Positions 45,250 to 56,653 are shown, counted from the stretch's first letter. The stretch: 64,000 nt of DNA from Dryococelus australis (GCA_029891345.1 CM057009.1:289674966-289738965), one strand, 5' to 3'. Translations and numbers: made by a program. The notes: generated by a model from the sequence alone, not told the origin.

Positions 45250-46980
45250 GGCTGCTGGTGACTTTTGAATCTGGGAGGACTGTAGCGATCATAACTCATA
45301 TCATTGCAAATATAATTTTTTATATAGGCACAGTGATAAATATAATGCGTACGACAGGCTTAAGTAAGTGTAGCTTATGTAGCTAAATACAAAAATTACA
45401 TGTGGTTTTTGGTTGTTTGAAGAAAAATGTATCATCGCTCGATTAATAATGGTCAACAATTTGTGGCCGCTGGTTCAGATATAATCACTAGCACAGGTAT
45501 GTATTGGTATTAAGTTGGTTTTTGTTATATACCATCCAACCGGTACCTACATGGTGTGGTATATTACACGAGACGACGAGAGATAATATAATAATACCAA
45601 TTCTACCATACTAATGATGATAATAACTTAAATATACTGAAACACATATTTTTAAAACCATATACTAATTTACATAGCCTACAGTACATAAAAATTCATG
45701 TCAAATTTAAATCATAAGATGAAAGTGGCATATCTTAATTAATATATTTGTAAACGAAATCCATTCGTCAACCTGAACGCGCTATATAACTGGCAATGCA
45801 TGTTCACCTTACCAAGCAATGGGAATTTTATGGCATTTTTTATATGTTGCGAACATGATTTATGTCTTTTAACTTTGCCTTCCAGATGTTTTAAATATTT
45901 TACCCCGTTGACAGTCCATGCAAGATCATTAGGCTTATTTAGCAAAAAAAAATTAAACAAAACAACACATTTCTAACTTGTCACCCTCATAGCCAGTCAG
46001 CGAAAATGTTTGTACTTACGTCGAATTTTCTCGTATACGAACCATTTACCACCTTGGCTTTGTTATTGAATTATATTTAACTGTGGCCTTGCGTGTCCTA
46101 AATTCTGCAGCTCTAGTTTATTTTCTTAAATGAAAATTTTTGTCGTTATAAGGTTTAAAATGTTACTCACCGAATTAATAATTGTTTACAAGTTTACACA
46201 ACACGACATGAACAACAATTCAACCCTGCTTCTGACCGATGCTCATGGCTCATCATTAATTAACAACAAATTATTCAGAGTTTTGCACACTATATTTGAA
46301 GCTCGCGCAAGTTTGAACGATATCTATAAATAAAAAATATTCGAAATAAATAAGAGCATTATTAAGAAATGTGTTTGACAACTGCAAAAGAGAGGAGCGC
46401 AAAGTGTGCTTACAAAACATGTAGTTTTGGTAGCCTTGTCAAGTTCCAGGAAATCATTTTTTTGTTTGCGTAGGGGCGCACCCAGCTCTCTCCGATTTAC
46501 AGAATGCGATTGGCTGAAAAAGCCTGAGCCCCTGAAGTCCCATAGCACCCCTAGTCCTATGTTACGGTCATCTCTCTTTACTAGCTCTACCCACTTCGAG
46601 GCGAAGACTCTGCCGCCCCACCACTCGACATTTCCAAAAACATTTCTCCCGTGACAAGAGTCTCGTCCATCTCAAAAACATTAACTGCGAAATAACCTCC
46701 GTATTCGTACGCGGTATTATTTACTGAGAAGCAGATAAGCAGAGGTACGCGTGCTGAGGGAGGGCTGCGCCCCACAACCCTCCCTCAGCAGCTGCCACTG
46801 TCCTCGCAGAGGGTTGGACATCTTTCTGTCATCGAAGAGATATATGCAATTACTGATGAACTCAGTGCCAGAGGATTTATTGAATGACATAATAGATGTA
46901 TGTATGTATGTGTGTGATTTGATTATGCATGTAAATAAATACACAAAAATACTTTTTTTTATTACTCCTGGCTAGTCAAT
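45250..46980. other. Right-arm insertion without recognised gene
   Basis: The left arm has no counterpart. The segment is AT-rich to 46350. It then has a GC-richer block with a perfect 13-bp-stem hairpin (46752-46790: tgctgagggaggg, loop, ccctccctcagca). Open frames up to 82 codons show no family motif. It may be a separate inserted element, although I could not find its ends. Confidence 0.45.
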
Positions 46981-46989
46981 GTACCTACT

Positions 46990-48210
46990 GCTGTGTGTAG
47001 CTGCTGCCCTACAAATTTTCCGGACCTCTGGCAGCAAGTATTTTAAATGAACATGCATATGTGTTTTCATTGTGTATAATGTTGTATACTTTTTCTCCTT
47101 TCATGCACTCTAGGGGCCAACTGGGGAGGGTAAGCAGCTGTCTGTAGCGACTTGGGTTAGAGACTTGTAACTTTGGGTAAACACAACATCGCAGTTATCA
47201 TAGTGGAACAGTTGAACCTACTGCTGCGTGGGTAGCTGTTGCCTACACATTTTTAGAACCTCTAGCTGCAATAATTTTGAATGAACATGCATATGTGTTT
47301 TAATTGCGAATCGTTATATTGTTTTATTTTTTTCCTTTCATGCACTCTACCGGGCAACTGTGGAGAGCAAGCAGCTGTCTGTAGGGACCTAGGTAAACAC
47401 AACATCGCGGTTATCATAGTTGAACAGTTGAACAAGTAATGCTGGGCGGAAACTTTCTACGTGCATAAATTAAAGGTTCGGGAAGTATCGACTGCTTGTG
47501 ATTTCAAAGGCTTGGTACTGATGGCTCAGGCAGAGTATTTGCTTGTATTTGCAAATGCATGGTCATGCATTGACGGCTCGGGCAGAGCCGGCAGAGTATG
47601 GCTGTCTTAACTGCAACGTATGTCTTTCATGGGCACTACATGTTCGTCTTCATGGTCAGTGGGACCGACAGCGAAAGATTGTCTGCAGGCGTTTCGACAT
47701 GCACTCATAATGTGAATCGAACCTGCGATACCTTATTTATTCAAGTAGGGTACAGAAATGTCGACTGCTTGTAATTTCAAAATCTTGTTACTAAAGGTTC
47801 GGGCAGAGTATGACTGCTTGCAATTGCAAAGGCTTGGTACTGATGGCTCAGGCAGAGTATTACTGCTTGTAATTGCAAAGGCTTAGTACATGCATTGACG
47901 GTTCGGGTAGAGCCGGCAGTGTATGGCTGTCTTTAACTGTAGGGTATGACTATCATGGGCACTACATTGTACCGACGACAAACGATTGTCTGTAGGAGCG
48001 TCAGCATGCACTCTCAACGGGAATCGAACATGCGAAACTTTATTTATTCAAGTAGGGTATAGAAAAATAATGTGTCTAGAACCAGTGGTTAATTCAGGCG
48101 CCAAATTTGTCAGGTAGGCCACTCGACCTACCTGACAAATTGTTTTAGTGATAGATTTACATAGCTTTTGTCGAATGACCTACGTTTTATTGTTTTGTCT
48201 AGCCATCGCT
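46990..48210 (-). repeat. Tandem repeats of right arm
   Basis: Two units at about 46990-47250 and 47230-47450 share gctgctgccctacaNattttN, aatgaacatgcatatgtgttttNattg, ctttcatgcactct and gcagctgtctgtag. They are followed by about three units of the 265-bp repeat seen at 30366-30920. Confidence 0.7.
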
Positions 48211-50085
48211 TGTGCAATATGCACGTGTGGATTGGTAGGTATTTTTACTTTCGTGTAATCTAGTGGCCTACTTGAGAACACACACACAGCAATGTATATG
48301 ATTATCTCTAAGTGTGTGTGATGAGCTTGGTATGCGAGTTTAGGTCGGGGACTGTCTGTCTATACAACCACAGTTGTAGACAATGGTGGTTGCTCTCATC
48401 GTGTTGACGTTTTTGCATTGTGGCCCTTGCTCCCACATTTGGTGAACGTACACTGTTGAAGACATCATGTCGGTTTTTATGTTGACTTGTATTACCACTC
48501 TCTACGATAATCGAACCTGCAATACCTCGAGGTTGATTCAGGGCACATGTACTGTTTTATTTCAATAGTGTACTACTATGTATGTTGACAAGGGGAGGTA
48601 GTTGTGGGGATGTAGTACTTGGTCGGTATCTACCATGCATGAAAAGGTGGGACCGGTCATTGTGGTCCCTACTTCCAGTGGGATCATGTTGACGACGGCA
48701 TATGCTCACGGCCTACGAGAATTCATTGCTATCCCAGGTAAGGTAGGGGATAATTAGTTTCGTAATAATAACAAGCTTATCGTTCTAGCAAGTGTTGATG
48801 ATGCTGTATGTGTAGGGTCTCTGCTGTCTAGCGATGCGTGTGTGTATTACTTGTAAATGGCACCGCATTACATACAACTAAGTCTCAGTACACGACTCAC
48901 TAGTGCAAGGTTGATCCTCCCTAGTGCATTGGTATTAACCATCTGTCCGGAAGTACGTACACACATTGTAGGTTCGGGGGGGGGGGGGGTGGTCAGGTAA
49001 TATGTACGATTTCGTAGCCTGTGTGTATTCACTGCTACACCAATTAATAAAGGGGATAATTCGTTTCGTAATAGGAAGATTATCATTATAGCATGTGGTG
49101 TATGTGTGAGGTGACAACTCGTGCGTTTGGTGGGCGTGCATGTGTGTGTGCACTCGTGCACTTGCGTGTCTATTAATTTAAACAGTTATAATTATATTGC
49201 TTTCTTTTGAACCATTGATCGTATGTTTTCATACCAATATGGTTGGTTGGTCTATGAATTTGACAACAAAACGGTTCGAACGACCAGAACTTCCTGCTCT
49301 GTCAATTCGGTCCACCGTCATGGAGAACACACTGTGCAGCAAAATGGTGGCTGGTGACCAGTGCACCGACGGCGTCTATTTGTACACATGACGGTGAGCT
49401 GGTAGTCGTAATGTATCCTTACCAATATGGTTGGGCTATGAATATGACACCTATGGAAATCACACTTGTGGGGCTGGTAGTGGGGCGGGCAATTCGCAGA
49501 CGATGGCCATTTGTGCAATGACGAACGCCGTTGGTGGTGGGCGCCCATGATGGCTACCAGTAAACCAACAAGTAGGAAGTGCTGTTAGAGAGACCCCCAC
49601 ACACCTACACTTGGTGCCTATGTTATACGGCTCGGAAATTACAGCCACCTATTCTTCTAAGTTCACATAGGGCAAATTTTACACTGCGCCTCTTCTCCTA
49701 GTTGTGGTTGATGCCTATGTTATGAATTTTGCAACAATAACTATAACAGTATGCTTATATGTTGTCATGGGACATACTAGACCCACGACCCTTGTCCTGG
49801 TCATGGTGGATGTCTATGCTATACCATGAGCGCGAGGGTCGGAAAGGGTGTCTCCTCTCTGTTACAAGTATGCTCGGGGGTCGACACGTGGTGATGTAGC
49901 TGGAGCTTGTCTAGGTTGTGGCGAATGCCCGAGAAAATGTGGCCCGGAGTGATGGTGGCTGGAGGAGGGGTGGAAGACAAGAGCTAGAGAGCACGATGTA
50001 GTTTGGTTGGTGATGGTGGCGAGGGTTGAGAGTGGGCGAGGAAGTGTGTGAGGCCTTGCCTAGGCACTGAGGGAACATGAGAGAT

Positions 50086-50118
<33 letters not shown>

Positions 50119-50519
50119 TGAGTACGAATGGGGAAGCAGGCAGACTGGCATTTGTCCATACGCACCTTCTCGTCGTCGGGGTTATGAATATGTTATGCAT
50201 TGTATATCACATGTAATATAAGAGATGGAAGTGCTGTCAGGGTGACCCAATAACTGACTGCTAAGATGGCCACCACCATAGTGGAGGCGATATATGTGCA
50301 CATGTGCGATATCTTCGCCTGCCTCAAGGCCTCTTTTGGCTCCCAACATGGCCATCCCAGAAAGTGCATTTGCTCAATTTCATGTATTGAGGCAGCCATA
50401 TTAGTATCGACGACCTATGTCTACCCAGGATAATTGGCGACCAGCTGAGGATATCTACCATTTTGGCTACTACTAGGAAATCGCTTATGATGCCTCTCCT
50501 AGTAATGGCGGATGTTAAC

Positions 50520-51270
50520 AGTTTTATTATGCCAACTATAACTCAAATGGTTTGGAAATTACACCCACCTATGCTTATACACTGACATAGGGTGTACTTG
50601 ACCGCACGACCCCTCTCCTAGTCATGGGATGAATTTGGTGACTATAACTCAAACAGTTCGGAAATAACAGCCAACTATTATTATACGATGGCATGGGGCA
50701 AACTTGTCCCTACAAACCCTCTCCTATTCGTAGGTATGTATATGTTATGAATTTGCCAAATATAATTCCAATTGGTCGGAAATTACACCCAACTATGCTG
50801 GTAGACTGATATAGGTCATACTTGACAATGCATCCCCTCTTGTAGTCGTAGATGATGTCTATGTTATGAATTTGCCAACTATAACTCAATTGGTTCTGAA
50901 ATTACACCCACCTATGCTGATATGCTGACATATGGCACACATGACCCCGCGACCTTTCTCCTAGTCGAGGATGATGTATATGTTATGAATTTTACAACTA
51001 TAACTAAAATGGTTAGGAAATTATAGCCAACTATGCTTATAATTTGACATTGGGCACACTTGACACTGCTACCCTTCTCCTAGTCGTGGTTGATGCCTAT
51101 GTTATTAATTTGACAATAATAACTTAAATGGTTCGGAAATTATAGCCAACTATGCTTATAAGTTGACATCGGGGATACTTGACCCCACGACCCTTCTCCT
51201 AGTCGTGGTTTGAGCCTATGTTATGAATTTGACAACTATAACATAAATGGTTAAGAAATTACAGACAACT
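50520..51270 (-). repeat. 117-bp satellite array, right arm
   Basis: About seven units, with tcggaaattacagccaactatgctt-type phrases at roughly 50540, 50660, 50775, 50890, 51015, 51135 and 51250. This is the inverted counterpart of 27170-27850. Related units also flank 49620-49800. The spacer 49820-50460 mirrors the left-arm C-rich tract and carries (GA)n at 50086-50117. Confidence 0.85.
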
Positions 51271-51944
51271 TAGCATGGGCCATGTTTGACCCCGCTGGTG
51301 GCAGTGTTATACGAGATCCGATCATTCGTGACGCCTTGATGACCCACCGCCGCCGCCGGCGATGTGCTGGCCACCAAAATGGACTTCATACCCAGCTGGT
51401 TGACAATTGTCCGCCATATTGTTAGTCAGTGGTGCTCGTGATCCATGATGGCGGTCCTGAGTGCTGTCATAGAATATCTCCTCCATCTCCACGTTGAGTC
51501 AAACATCACAATGTGGGATCAGGCAAGGATTATCCACATTAGGACACAAAAGATACAGCCAGCACAGGCTGCCAACATGGCCACTGGCGGCGCGAGGGAT
51601 ATTAGGAAAATGTTGAGGGGGAAAAAGGGAAAAAGGGGAATTTTTGTATGTGAAATCGACTGTTTTGGATGGGAATAAGGGATAAAGGGAAATTCTACGG
51701 TAACCTGTTCTCAGCCTGCAACCTTAAATTATGCTAATTAGGATCCTCCAGTCCTCAGCGAGCATCCTGGTGTCCCAGAATAGGTCACATAATACTACTA
51801 ACCGCTTTGTTCTTCACACTTTACAGTTTTATACCGATAAGAGACAAGTCTTCTCTACCAGCAGGAGCGAAGTGATTTTTGCAACATTCGTGGTCATCGT
51901 GGTGATCGATGTCGCCAAATTTGGAAATTCTTCCTTGAATCATC

Positions 51945-52545
51945 GTTGTGTTCTCAAGATAAACTGATAGAACCCATGTCTGTACCTCCCATTATATAGT
52001 GGACAGTCCTTTACGATCAACAAAAATCCGTATTACCCTTCCCAGCACAAGGCACATATATATTTGATTTTTGCAAATGTCATGTCCGTATTGACCTTTT
52101 CGTCGTAAACATGGCGTAAATTAGTGTCGTTCATGCGAAACAGCACAAACATATTAGCATTATACTCGAAGCAGTTGTTTGGGTATGCGAGAATAAGTCT
52201 TGCCGAGATACACACAGTCCACATATGCATGCCATCCCATGCTAAAGTACTCTTGAATGCAAGTTGGTTTTTCGCAGGCAATATTGTCGAAGACAAATAT
52301 CAAGTTTGGAAGAGCTTCGCTCGGTTGCACGATGGCTTCGTTATCACTGCTGGGGAACTATTACATATATTCAACAGCTTGCAGTACTCGTGTCGGCAGT
52401 TGGTATTTCGGTTGCTGGAGAAATTTCGAATAAATGTACACTTTCTCGAACCGAAGCCCTTTCGGTTCCTACAGAAGGCTCCGTAGGTTGCATGTCTTGC
52501 CACAGTCCGACGGGCCACAAATCATACCTCGCACACTAGCAGGCA
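51945..52545 (-). pseudogene. Packaging ATPase, Polinton/adintovirus-like, broken
   Basis: The minus strand encodes an A32/FtsK-HerA-type ATPase that would pump element DNA into a capsid. The Walker A box Gly-Pro-Ser-Asp-Cys-Gly-Lys-Thr lies at about 52490-52518. A Walker B-like Leu-Ile-Phe-Val-Phe-Asp is at about 52279-52305. A Tyr-Ser-Arg-Ile-Pro-Lys-Gln-Leu box follows near 52180. Then, in another frame, Asp-Thr-Asn-Leu-Arg-His-Val-Tyr lies near 52110 and a C-terminal Arg-Tyr-Arg-His-Gly-Phe near 51985. Two nonsense stops and at least one frameshift break it. The Walker B acid is Asp-Asn rather than Asp-Asp/Glu, perhaps after decay. It follows the zinc-finger frame on the same strand, as in related elements. 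Confidence 0.75.
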
Positions 52546-52875
52546 ACAGGGCACCGTGACGTAATTCGTTTGAGATAGCTTCATCTTCAGCATGAATGCG
52601 TACGTGTAGAGTAAAATCTTGCTTGGCGAACCATATGTTACCACTACGATATTATAGAACAGGTGAAGCCGATTGTACTTGCAGAGAACAAGTGCTACAA
52701 GTTTTAAAAATGTCTTTAACACATCACTACGAGAAAAATGTATATGGCAGAATTTACATTCAAAAGTCACATTCGAACTTTCCATTCCGCAGGTCGTTAT
52801 TTCATGTCGCCGTAAATTCGGCAAAGCTGTGAATTCTTTACCGCAGAAGCTGCACAGCAGATGCATAATTGACAT
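52546..52875 (-). pseudogene. C2H2-type zinc-finger protein upstream of ATPase
   Basis: Two fingers are visible: Cys-x2-Cys with Gly-Lys-Glu-Phe, then His and Cys (codons near 52854-52791), and Cys-Lys-Phe-Cys with His-Phe-Ser-Arg-Ser-Asp (near 52758). A Met at 52875 is the likely start, and upstream frame sequence is probably not translated. Downstream the frame is shifted relative to the ATPase region, whose own lead-in (Asn-Glu-Leu-Arg-His-Gly-Ala) is readable in another frame. In relatives these fingers and the ATPase may be one gene or two adjacent ones. Confidence 0.6.
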
Positions 52876-53110
52876 TTTATGTTTGTACTGTTCCAAGTCT
52901 AAAATGATACTGAAACGAAAATGTATAAAAAGATTGTATTTATACATTTTAACCAGCATCTGACATGTGCCATACGACAAATGGCCGATATTCAATACTG
53001 CATTTATAAACTAATATATGCATGCATCGTACAGTTGGTGAACGAATGTAATTTATATACATATGCATGGAGGGCACAAACCGAAAGATTGTGAAAGATT
53101 GCGAAATATT

Positions 53111-53275
53111 GATGGAGCGATGGGACAATGGGTCGGTTGGGCGATGGGGCATTGGGACATTAGGGCTATGGGGCGATGGGACATTGGGGCGATGGGGCGA
53201 TAGGGCGGTGTGGCAATGGAGCTATGGAGCAATGGGGCGATAGGCGATGGGGAGTTGGGGCTATGGAGCTATGGT
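53111..53275 (+). repeat. G-rich minisatellite in divergent intergenic region
   Basis: About twenty units of 7-9 bp built on gatggggc, with the variants catagggc, cattgggac and tatggagc. It lies between the minus-strand zinc-finger/ATPase genes and the plus-strand capsid genes, where a divergent promoter would be expected. It contains many GGG and GGGG runs. The beginning of the 53176 open frame is translated minisatellite, so the real protein starts later. Confidence 0.85.
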
Positions 53276-53394
53276 ACGAAAAGAAAAGTATAAAAGAAGA
53301 ATATGTTTCGTTTGTAGGCCAGTTTAATTCGATTCGTTGTGTGGAAAAGACAGTGAAATCCGACCATGGGATCACCATCCATGCCAGATTGTTT

Positions 53395-53889
53395 ATGTGT
53401 AACCAAGCAAGAGAAATGACTCAGTTATCAACTCGCTGGATGAGGTTTATTTGCAAGCAAAAACTCGACATTCCTATCCCCCTAAACAAGGAAATGAACT
53501 ATAGGCAGATTTTTTTTTCCAACATCATGAAATCCAAGGTGAAACTAGGCGTGAAATTACGTACAAGGATAAAGTCTTCGCAGAACAACCCTCGAAAGAC
53601 CAAAAGGAAAGGGAAGAAGAATAAGGTAGGAGAGTTCCTGCCCGCACTGATACCTGCAATCGGCGCTCTGGCCGGTATCGCCAGGGCAGTCACGAATATC
53701 GTTAGTGCCGTGAAGCGAGCTTCGAACGACCGAAAACAGGTAGAGGAAACAGAACATTGGAAGCTATCGCCATGGGTAAGAAAACAGCAAAGGACTCTTT
53801 ATTTGCCACCCCTATCGAGAAAGAAGAGAAGGAGGTGGATCAAATGCCAGGAGGAAGAAAAAAGGGAAAAAAATCGAAGGAGGAAATAG
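53395..53889 (+). CDS. Basic, amphipathic pX-like virion protein
   Basis: An open frame running to 53889; Met codons at 53395 or 53416 are plausible starts because earlier codons are minisatellite or AT-rich lead. Features: Ile-Pro-Ile-Pro-Leu near 53473, then a Lys-rich segment (Lys-Thr-Lys-Arg-Lys-Gly-Lys-Lys), then a hydrophobic or amphipathic stretch of about 26 residues (Phe-Leu-Pro-Ala-Leu-Ile-Pro-Ala-Ile-Gly, 53635-53710), then another basic tail. This layout matches the small basic protein with a membrane-active helix that sits before the protease in adintovirus/Polinton-like elements and is compared with adenovirus core protein X. No stop interrupts the key part. The tail overlaps the protease start in another frame. 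Confidence 0.5.
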   Translation: MCNQAREMTQLSTRWMRFICKQKLDIPIPLNKEMNYRQIFFSNIMKSKVKLGVKLRTRIKSSQNNPRKTKRKGKKNKVGEFLPALIPAIGALAGIARAVTNIVSAVKRASNDRKQVEETEHWKLSPWVRKQQRTLYLPPLSRKKRRRWIKCQEEEKREKNRRRK

Positions 53890-54254
53890 AAGTGACGCTG
53901 CCTAGACGTCCACTGACGAACATGGATTTGTAACTGTTTGTGGGCAAATTGAAAATACCTAATTTTAGAGGAGTATTTATGAGAGATGCTTTGCCCACTA
54001 AACCCACGATACAAAAATGTTCCGTAATTAATATGGACACGGCAGCCGGACCTGTCACGCACTGGGTAGCTTATGTGAAACACGGCAAACATGCAATATA
54101 CTACGACAGTTTTGGGAATTCGTGACCTCCGCCCAAACTGCGCGAGTACATGAAAAATTGTAATCTAACTTACAACTACTCAATGGAGGAGATGCCTCAC
54201 ACGTGTAACTGTGGACACTTGTGCCTGCGATTTTTAAGCAATCAAGATTTCTAA
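53772..54254 (+). pseudogene. PRO: Adenovirus-type cysteine protease, broken
   Basis: A maturation protease of the adenain/Ulp1-like fold. The likely start is at 53772 in good context (cgccatgg). After a basic Gly-Gly-Arg-Lys-Lys stretch comes a stop at about 53929. Next come Phe-Arg-Gly-Val-Phe-Met-Arg, then the catalytic His of Thr-His-Trp-Val-Ala-Tyr (codon 54060-54062) and Asp of Tyr-Tyr-Asp-Ser-Phe-Gly-Asn (54105-54107). A TGA falls at 54123. The nucleophile region is Asn-Cys-Gly-His-Leu-Cys-Leu at about 54205-54225, with an end at 54254. The His-Asp-Cys order and spacing match the family. Two in-frame stops inactivate it, although the triad residues are all kept. Confidence 0.85.
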
Positions 54255-54318
54255 TTATAATCTGGGGAGGAAAAAATCGATATAATTCGTGAGGTATATA
54301 AAGTGTTGTGCCAGCCAT

Positions 54319-55022
54319 GCCTTTCTCATCCGTATGTCGGTGTCCATAATTCTGAGTGGTAAAATGTCCGAGATGAGGGCTAGCTTTTATCATCCCTTGG
54401 AGCTGGAGGGTGAATGGTGTGTGGGGGTAGTAGACTTTCAAACGTACAGCTCCACATCCAACATAGAAGAAAATGTGAATTCCACATTTCGGTACATTGG
54501 GGCAGGAGAAGCGAAATAAATCAGCATTCCTAACGGAGTGTACGAGCTGAAGGATATGGAATAATTCATAAAGAAATCGTTATCGCGCGACATTGCATTC
54601 GAACTGCATGGGAATCCGAGTACCCTGATCGCTGAAATGTTTCGCACCGCAGATATAGATTTCATGAACCGGATACCATCGGGCCCATGCTGGGGTTCGA
54701 AGTCAGAGTGTACGAAGCGGGAATGAAACACGAGTCGTCCCGGACTGTAAACATCTTTCCAGTTAACGTCATACGGATAAACTGTAACTTGGCAAGTTAC
54801 AGTTACGTGAATGGGAAACCGAGCAGTACTATTTACGATTTTGCTCCCACCATAGGTCCTGGATATAAAATAGTAGAATCTCCGAGAACGCTCATTTACG
54901 TTCCGATCGTTGCAAAGAGCATCCACGAAGTAACTGTTTCGATCGTGGACCAAAACGAGGAATTGATGGATTTCCGAAACGAAGAAATTACGCTACGATT
55001 ACACCTGAAACGATGGGACTAG
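54319..55022 (+). pseudogene. Penton/minor-capsid-like protein, broken
   Basis: Frames 54289-54519 and 54687-55022 plus the sequence between them read as one protein of about 220 codons. The N-terminal part has Phe-Tyr-His-Pro-Leu-Glu-Leu and Phe-Gln-Thr-Tyr, followed by Ile-Pro-Asn-Gly-Val-Tyr-Glu-Leu after one stop. The C-terminal part has Ile-Tyr-Asp-Phe, Pro-Gly-Tyr-Lys-Ile-Val-Glu, and Val-Asp-Gln-Asn then Leu-Met-Asp-Phe-Arg, ending Leu-His-Leu-Lys-Arg. Two stops and a frameshift near 54690 break it. The pattern and its position after the protease fit a beta-rich single jelly-roll vertex protein of Polinton/adintovirus-like elements. I recognise the family by its repeated occurrence there rather than by a structural test. 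Confidence 0.55.
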
Positions 55023-55160
55023 ATTTCGCTGGGAAGACAAAAACGTATAAAAACCCGCAGCACATCGAACCCGAGTTCAGTAAGCTGCGCAGTTGCTTCG
55101 CGCTAACACCTGAAAACGCAAAGTTCTTCCGTGTCTACTTCAGTATAAAAGTAAATCGAC
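55013..55160 (+). pseudogene. Small protein between penton-like and capsid-like genes
   Basis: The Met at 55013 overlaps the penton-like stop. About 45-50 codons are open: Lys-Thr-Lys-Thr-Tyr-Lys-Asn-Pro near the start and Leu-Thr-Pro-Glu-Asn-Ala-Lys-Phe-Phe at about residue 32. Small basic proteins occur at this position in related elements. I do not know its role. The frame runs on into the next gene's sequence, which suggests a lost stop or frameshift. Confidence 0.3.
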
Positions 55161-55239
55161 ATGGCATACGAAATGCTCGACGTGGATCAGCACCTAGAAT
55201 TCTACGATATACTTGACTTGGCTACCAACATTGTGGACT
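55161..55239 (+). pseudogene. Capsid-like gene start, truncated
   Basis: The Met at 55161 in good context (cgacatgg) opens Met-Leu-Asp-Val-Asp-Gln-His-Leu-Glu-Phe. After about 25 codons the sequence runs into the repeat at 55240-55321 and no capsid sequence follows. The start motif and position after the small protein are consistent with the major capsid gene of Polinton-like elements, but so few residues remain that this is weak evidence. Confidence 0.35.
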
Positions 55240-55321
55240 CCAATATGGCGGTCGCGGGACATCATCCAACATTGCCGCCAGATCCTCAGATCATCTCCCT
55301 GATCCCTGTTCATATCGGCAT
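55240..55321 (-). repeat. 82-bp repeat, inverted partner at 14372-14451
   Basis: Its reverse complement starts atgccgatatgaac, includes ggatcagggagatgatctg and aggatctgg, and ends cgccatattgg. It truncates the capsid-like gene. Confidence 0.65.
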
Positions 55322-56622
55322 AATATACCTACTAAGGACTCAGTATTTTTTTAGTTTCTACATGAACAATTGTGACGGAGTGTCAATCATGGGTTGCTAA
55401 AACACAATATCTACTGTTAATTAAATCAGTAATAATGTTACAGCGACAACACCTGGGGGCCTGATTCCTGTGCAGCGTGGATGTGTGGTGGGTAACCACG
55501 CAAGGAAGCAGTCAGGAGTTGTAAGTGGCAAGATGCTATGGTGCTTGAACTGTCCTGCTCCTAAAGGAAAGAGAAAAAAGGCCTGTTATTTTGTAGATGG
55601 CGCTCGATGAAAAAACGGCGCTCCTGCTGTAAAGAGAGCGCTGAGGATTGATCTTGGTGTGGGATTAGGCATTAGTGGGGGCATCTGATGTCGGATAAAT
55701 ACCAGTGCGTGTGCTTGCTAGGGCAGACTCGTCGTCCGCCAAGTTGCGGGGCTCTAGTGGTGAGTGGTGTCAGCGCTAGAGCATGAGTGAACCAGAGTAG
55801 CAGTGAGAAGTTAAGTATTGGTGTCATCGGTTAGAAAAATTTGCTTGAAGGAGGCAGGGAGATAGTTTTTGACCATCAGCCATTTTGAGAACTTAGTGTT
55901 TCGTCGTGGCATGGCAGGCTGACTTTGAAAATCTCATCGATAACCTGGTTCTTGGACTTAGCTTCGTGTGACGAGTGAAGAAGGACTTACAAAATTTTAC
56001 TGGCGAAATTAAAGACTTTCTTTTTGCCTAGGAGTCCAGTAGTGAAAGTGAGAACTTGTAAAGATTGGAACTGCGGTAATCATCAACTTAGCTTTTGAGC
56101 AACAGTCATCAAGTAATAATTAACTTATATTTTGAGCTGCAGTCGTCCAGTAAGGTGCGGAAAGGTATTTTTTTTTTGTCTTCAGTTTCTTTGGCAGATG
56201 TCTGAATGGTGTGAAGTTCGGAATTCCGGGACAGTGCATGACAAGATAATTATAATTAGACCCAAAGTTTTACTGATATTTGAACTTAAGTTTGGGATAT
56301 AAAAATGGAAATATTCTTTTCTCAACACCCCTTGGGAGTTGGGAGGAATTGAATATAAGTCCTGTTAACTATCCTACTGAGGCAACTTAGACATGTGAAG
56401 TCCGTGTTAGTGTTATATGAACTTTAATATTTTGCGATCGTGAAGTTTTGCAAGAGGAGTTCGTCGTGGTGGGACACCTCAAGTATTACTACTTGCGAGG
56501 AATTTTTGGAGTTAGTAATTGGGCCGAAGAGGAGTGGAATCTGAAATGGAAATAGAACTGGGTATAGGGAAAATGTATCGGAAATTGAAGTTATACGTAT
56601 GAGTGGGGTGGGTGTGTTGCTT

Positions 56623-56653
<31 letters not shown>

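Larger units (their letters stand above)
43879..51800 (-). repeat. Right arm of giant inverted repeat (fold-back)
   Basis: The inverted partner of 26672-35268. Compared with the left arm it lacks the zinc-finger block corresponding to 32140-35070: the sequence passes directly from the sub-repeat to the finger remnant at about 44512. It has an extra segment at 45250-46980, and carries one more copy of the repeats around 46990-48060. Inner sequence 43879-44165 contains aaccgccaacatgaccacc and related motif-rich DNA. Confidence 0.85.

Noticed and set aside
46130..46975. Host exons in the right-arm insertion
   Set aside because: Frames up to about 80 codons show no domain, and I saw no coherent splice pattern.
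53176..53394. N-terminal part of the pX-like open frame
   Set aside because: The first 30 or so codons are translated minisatellite. A later Met is a better start.
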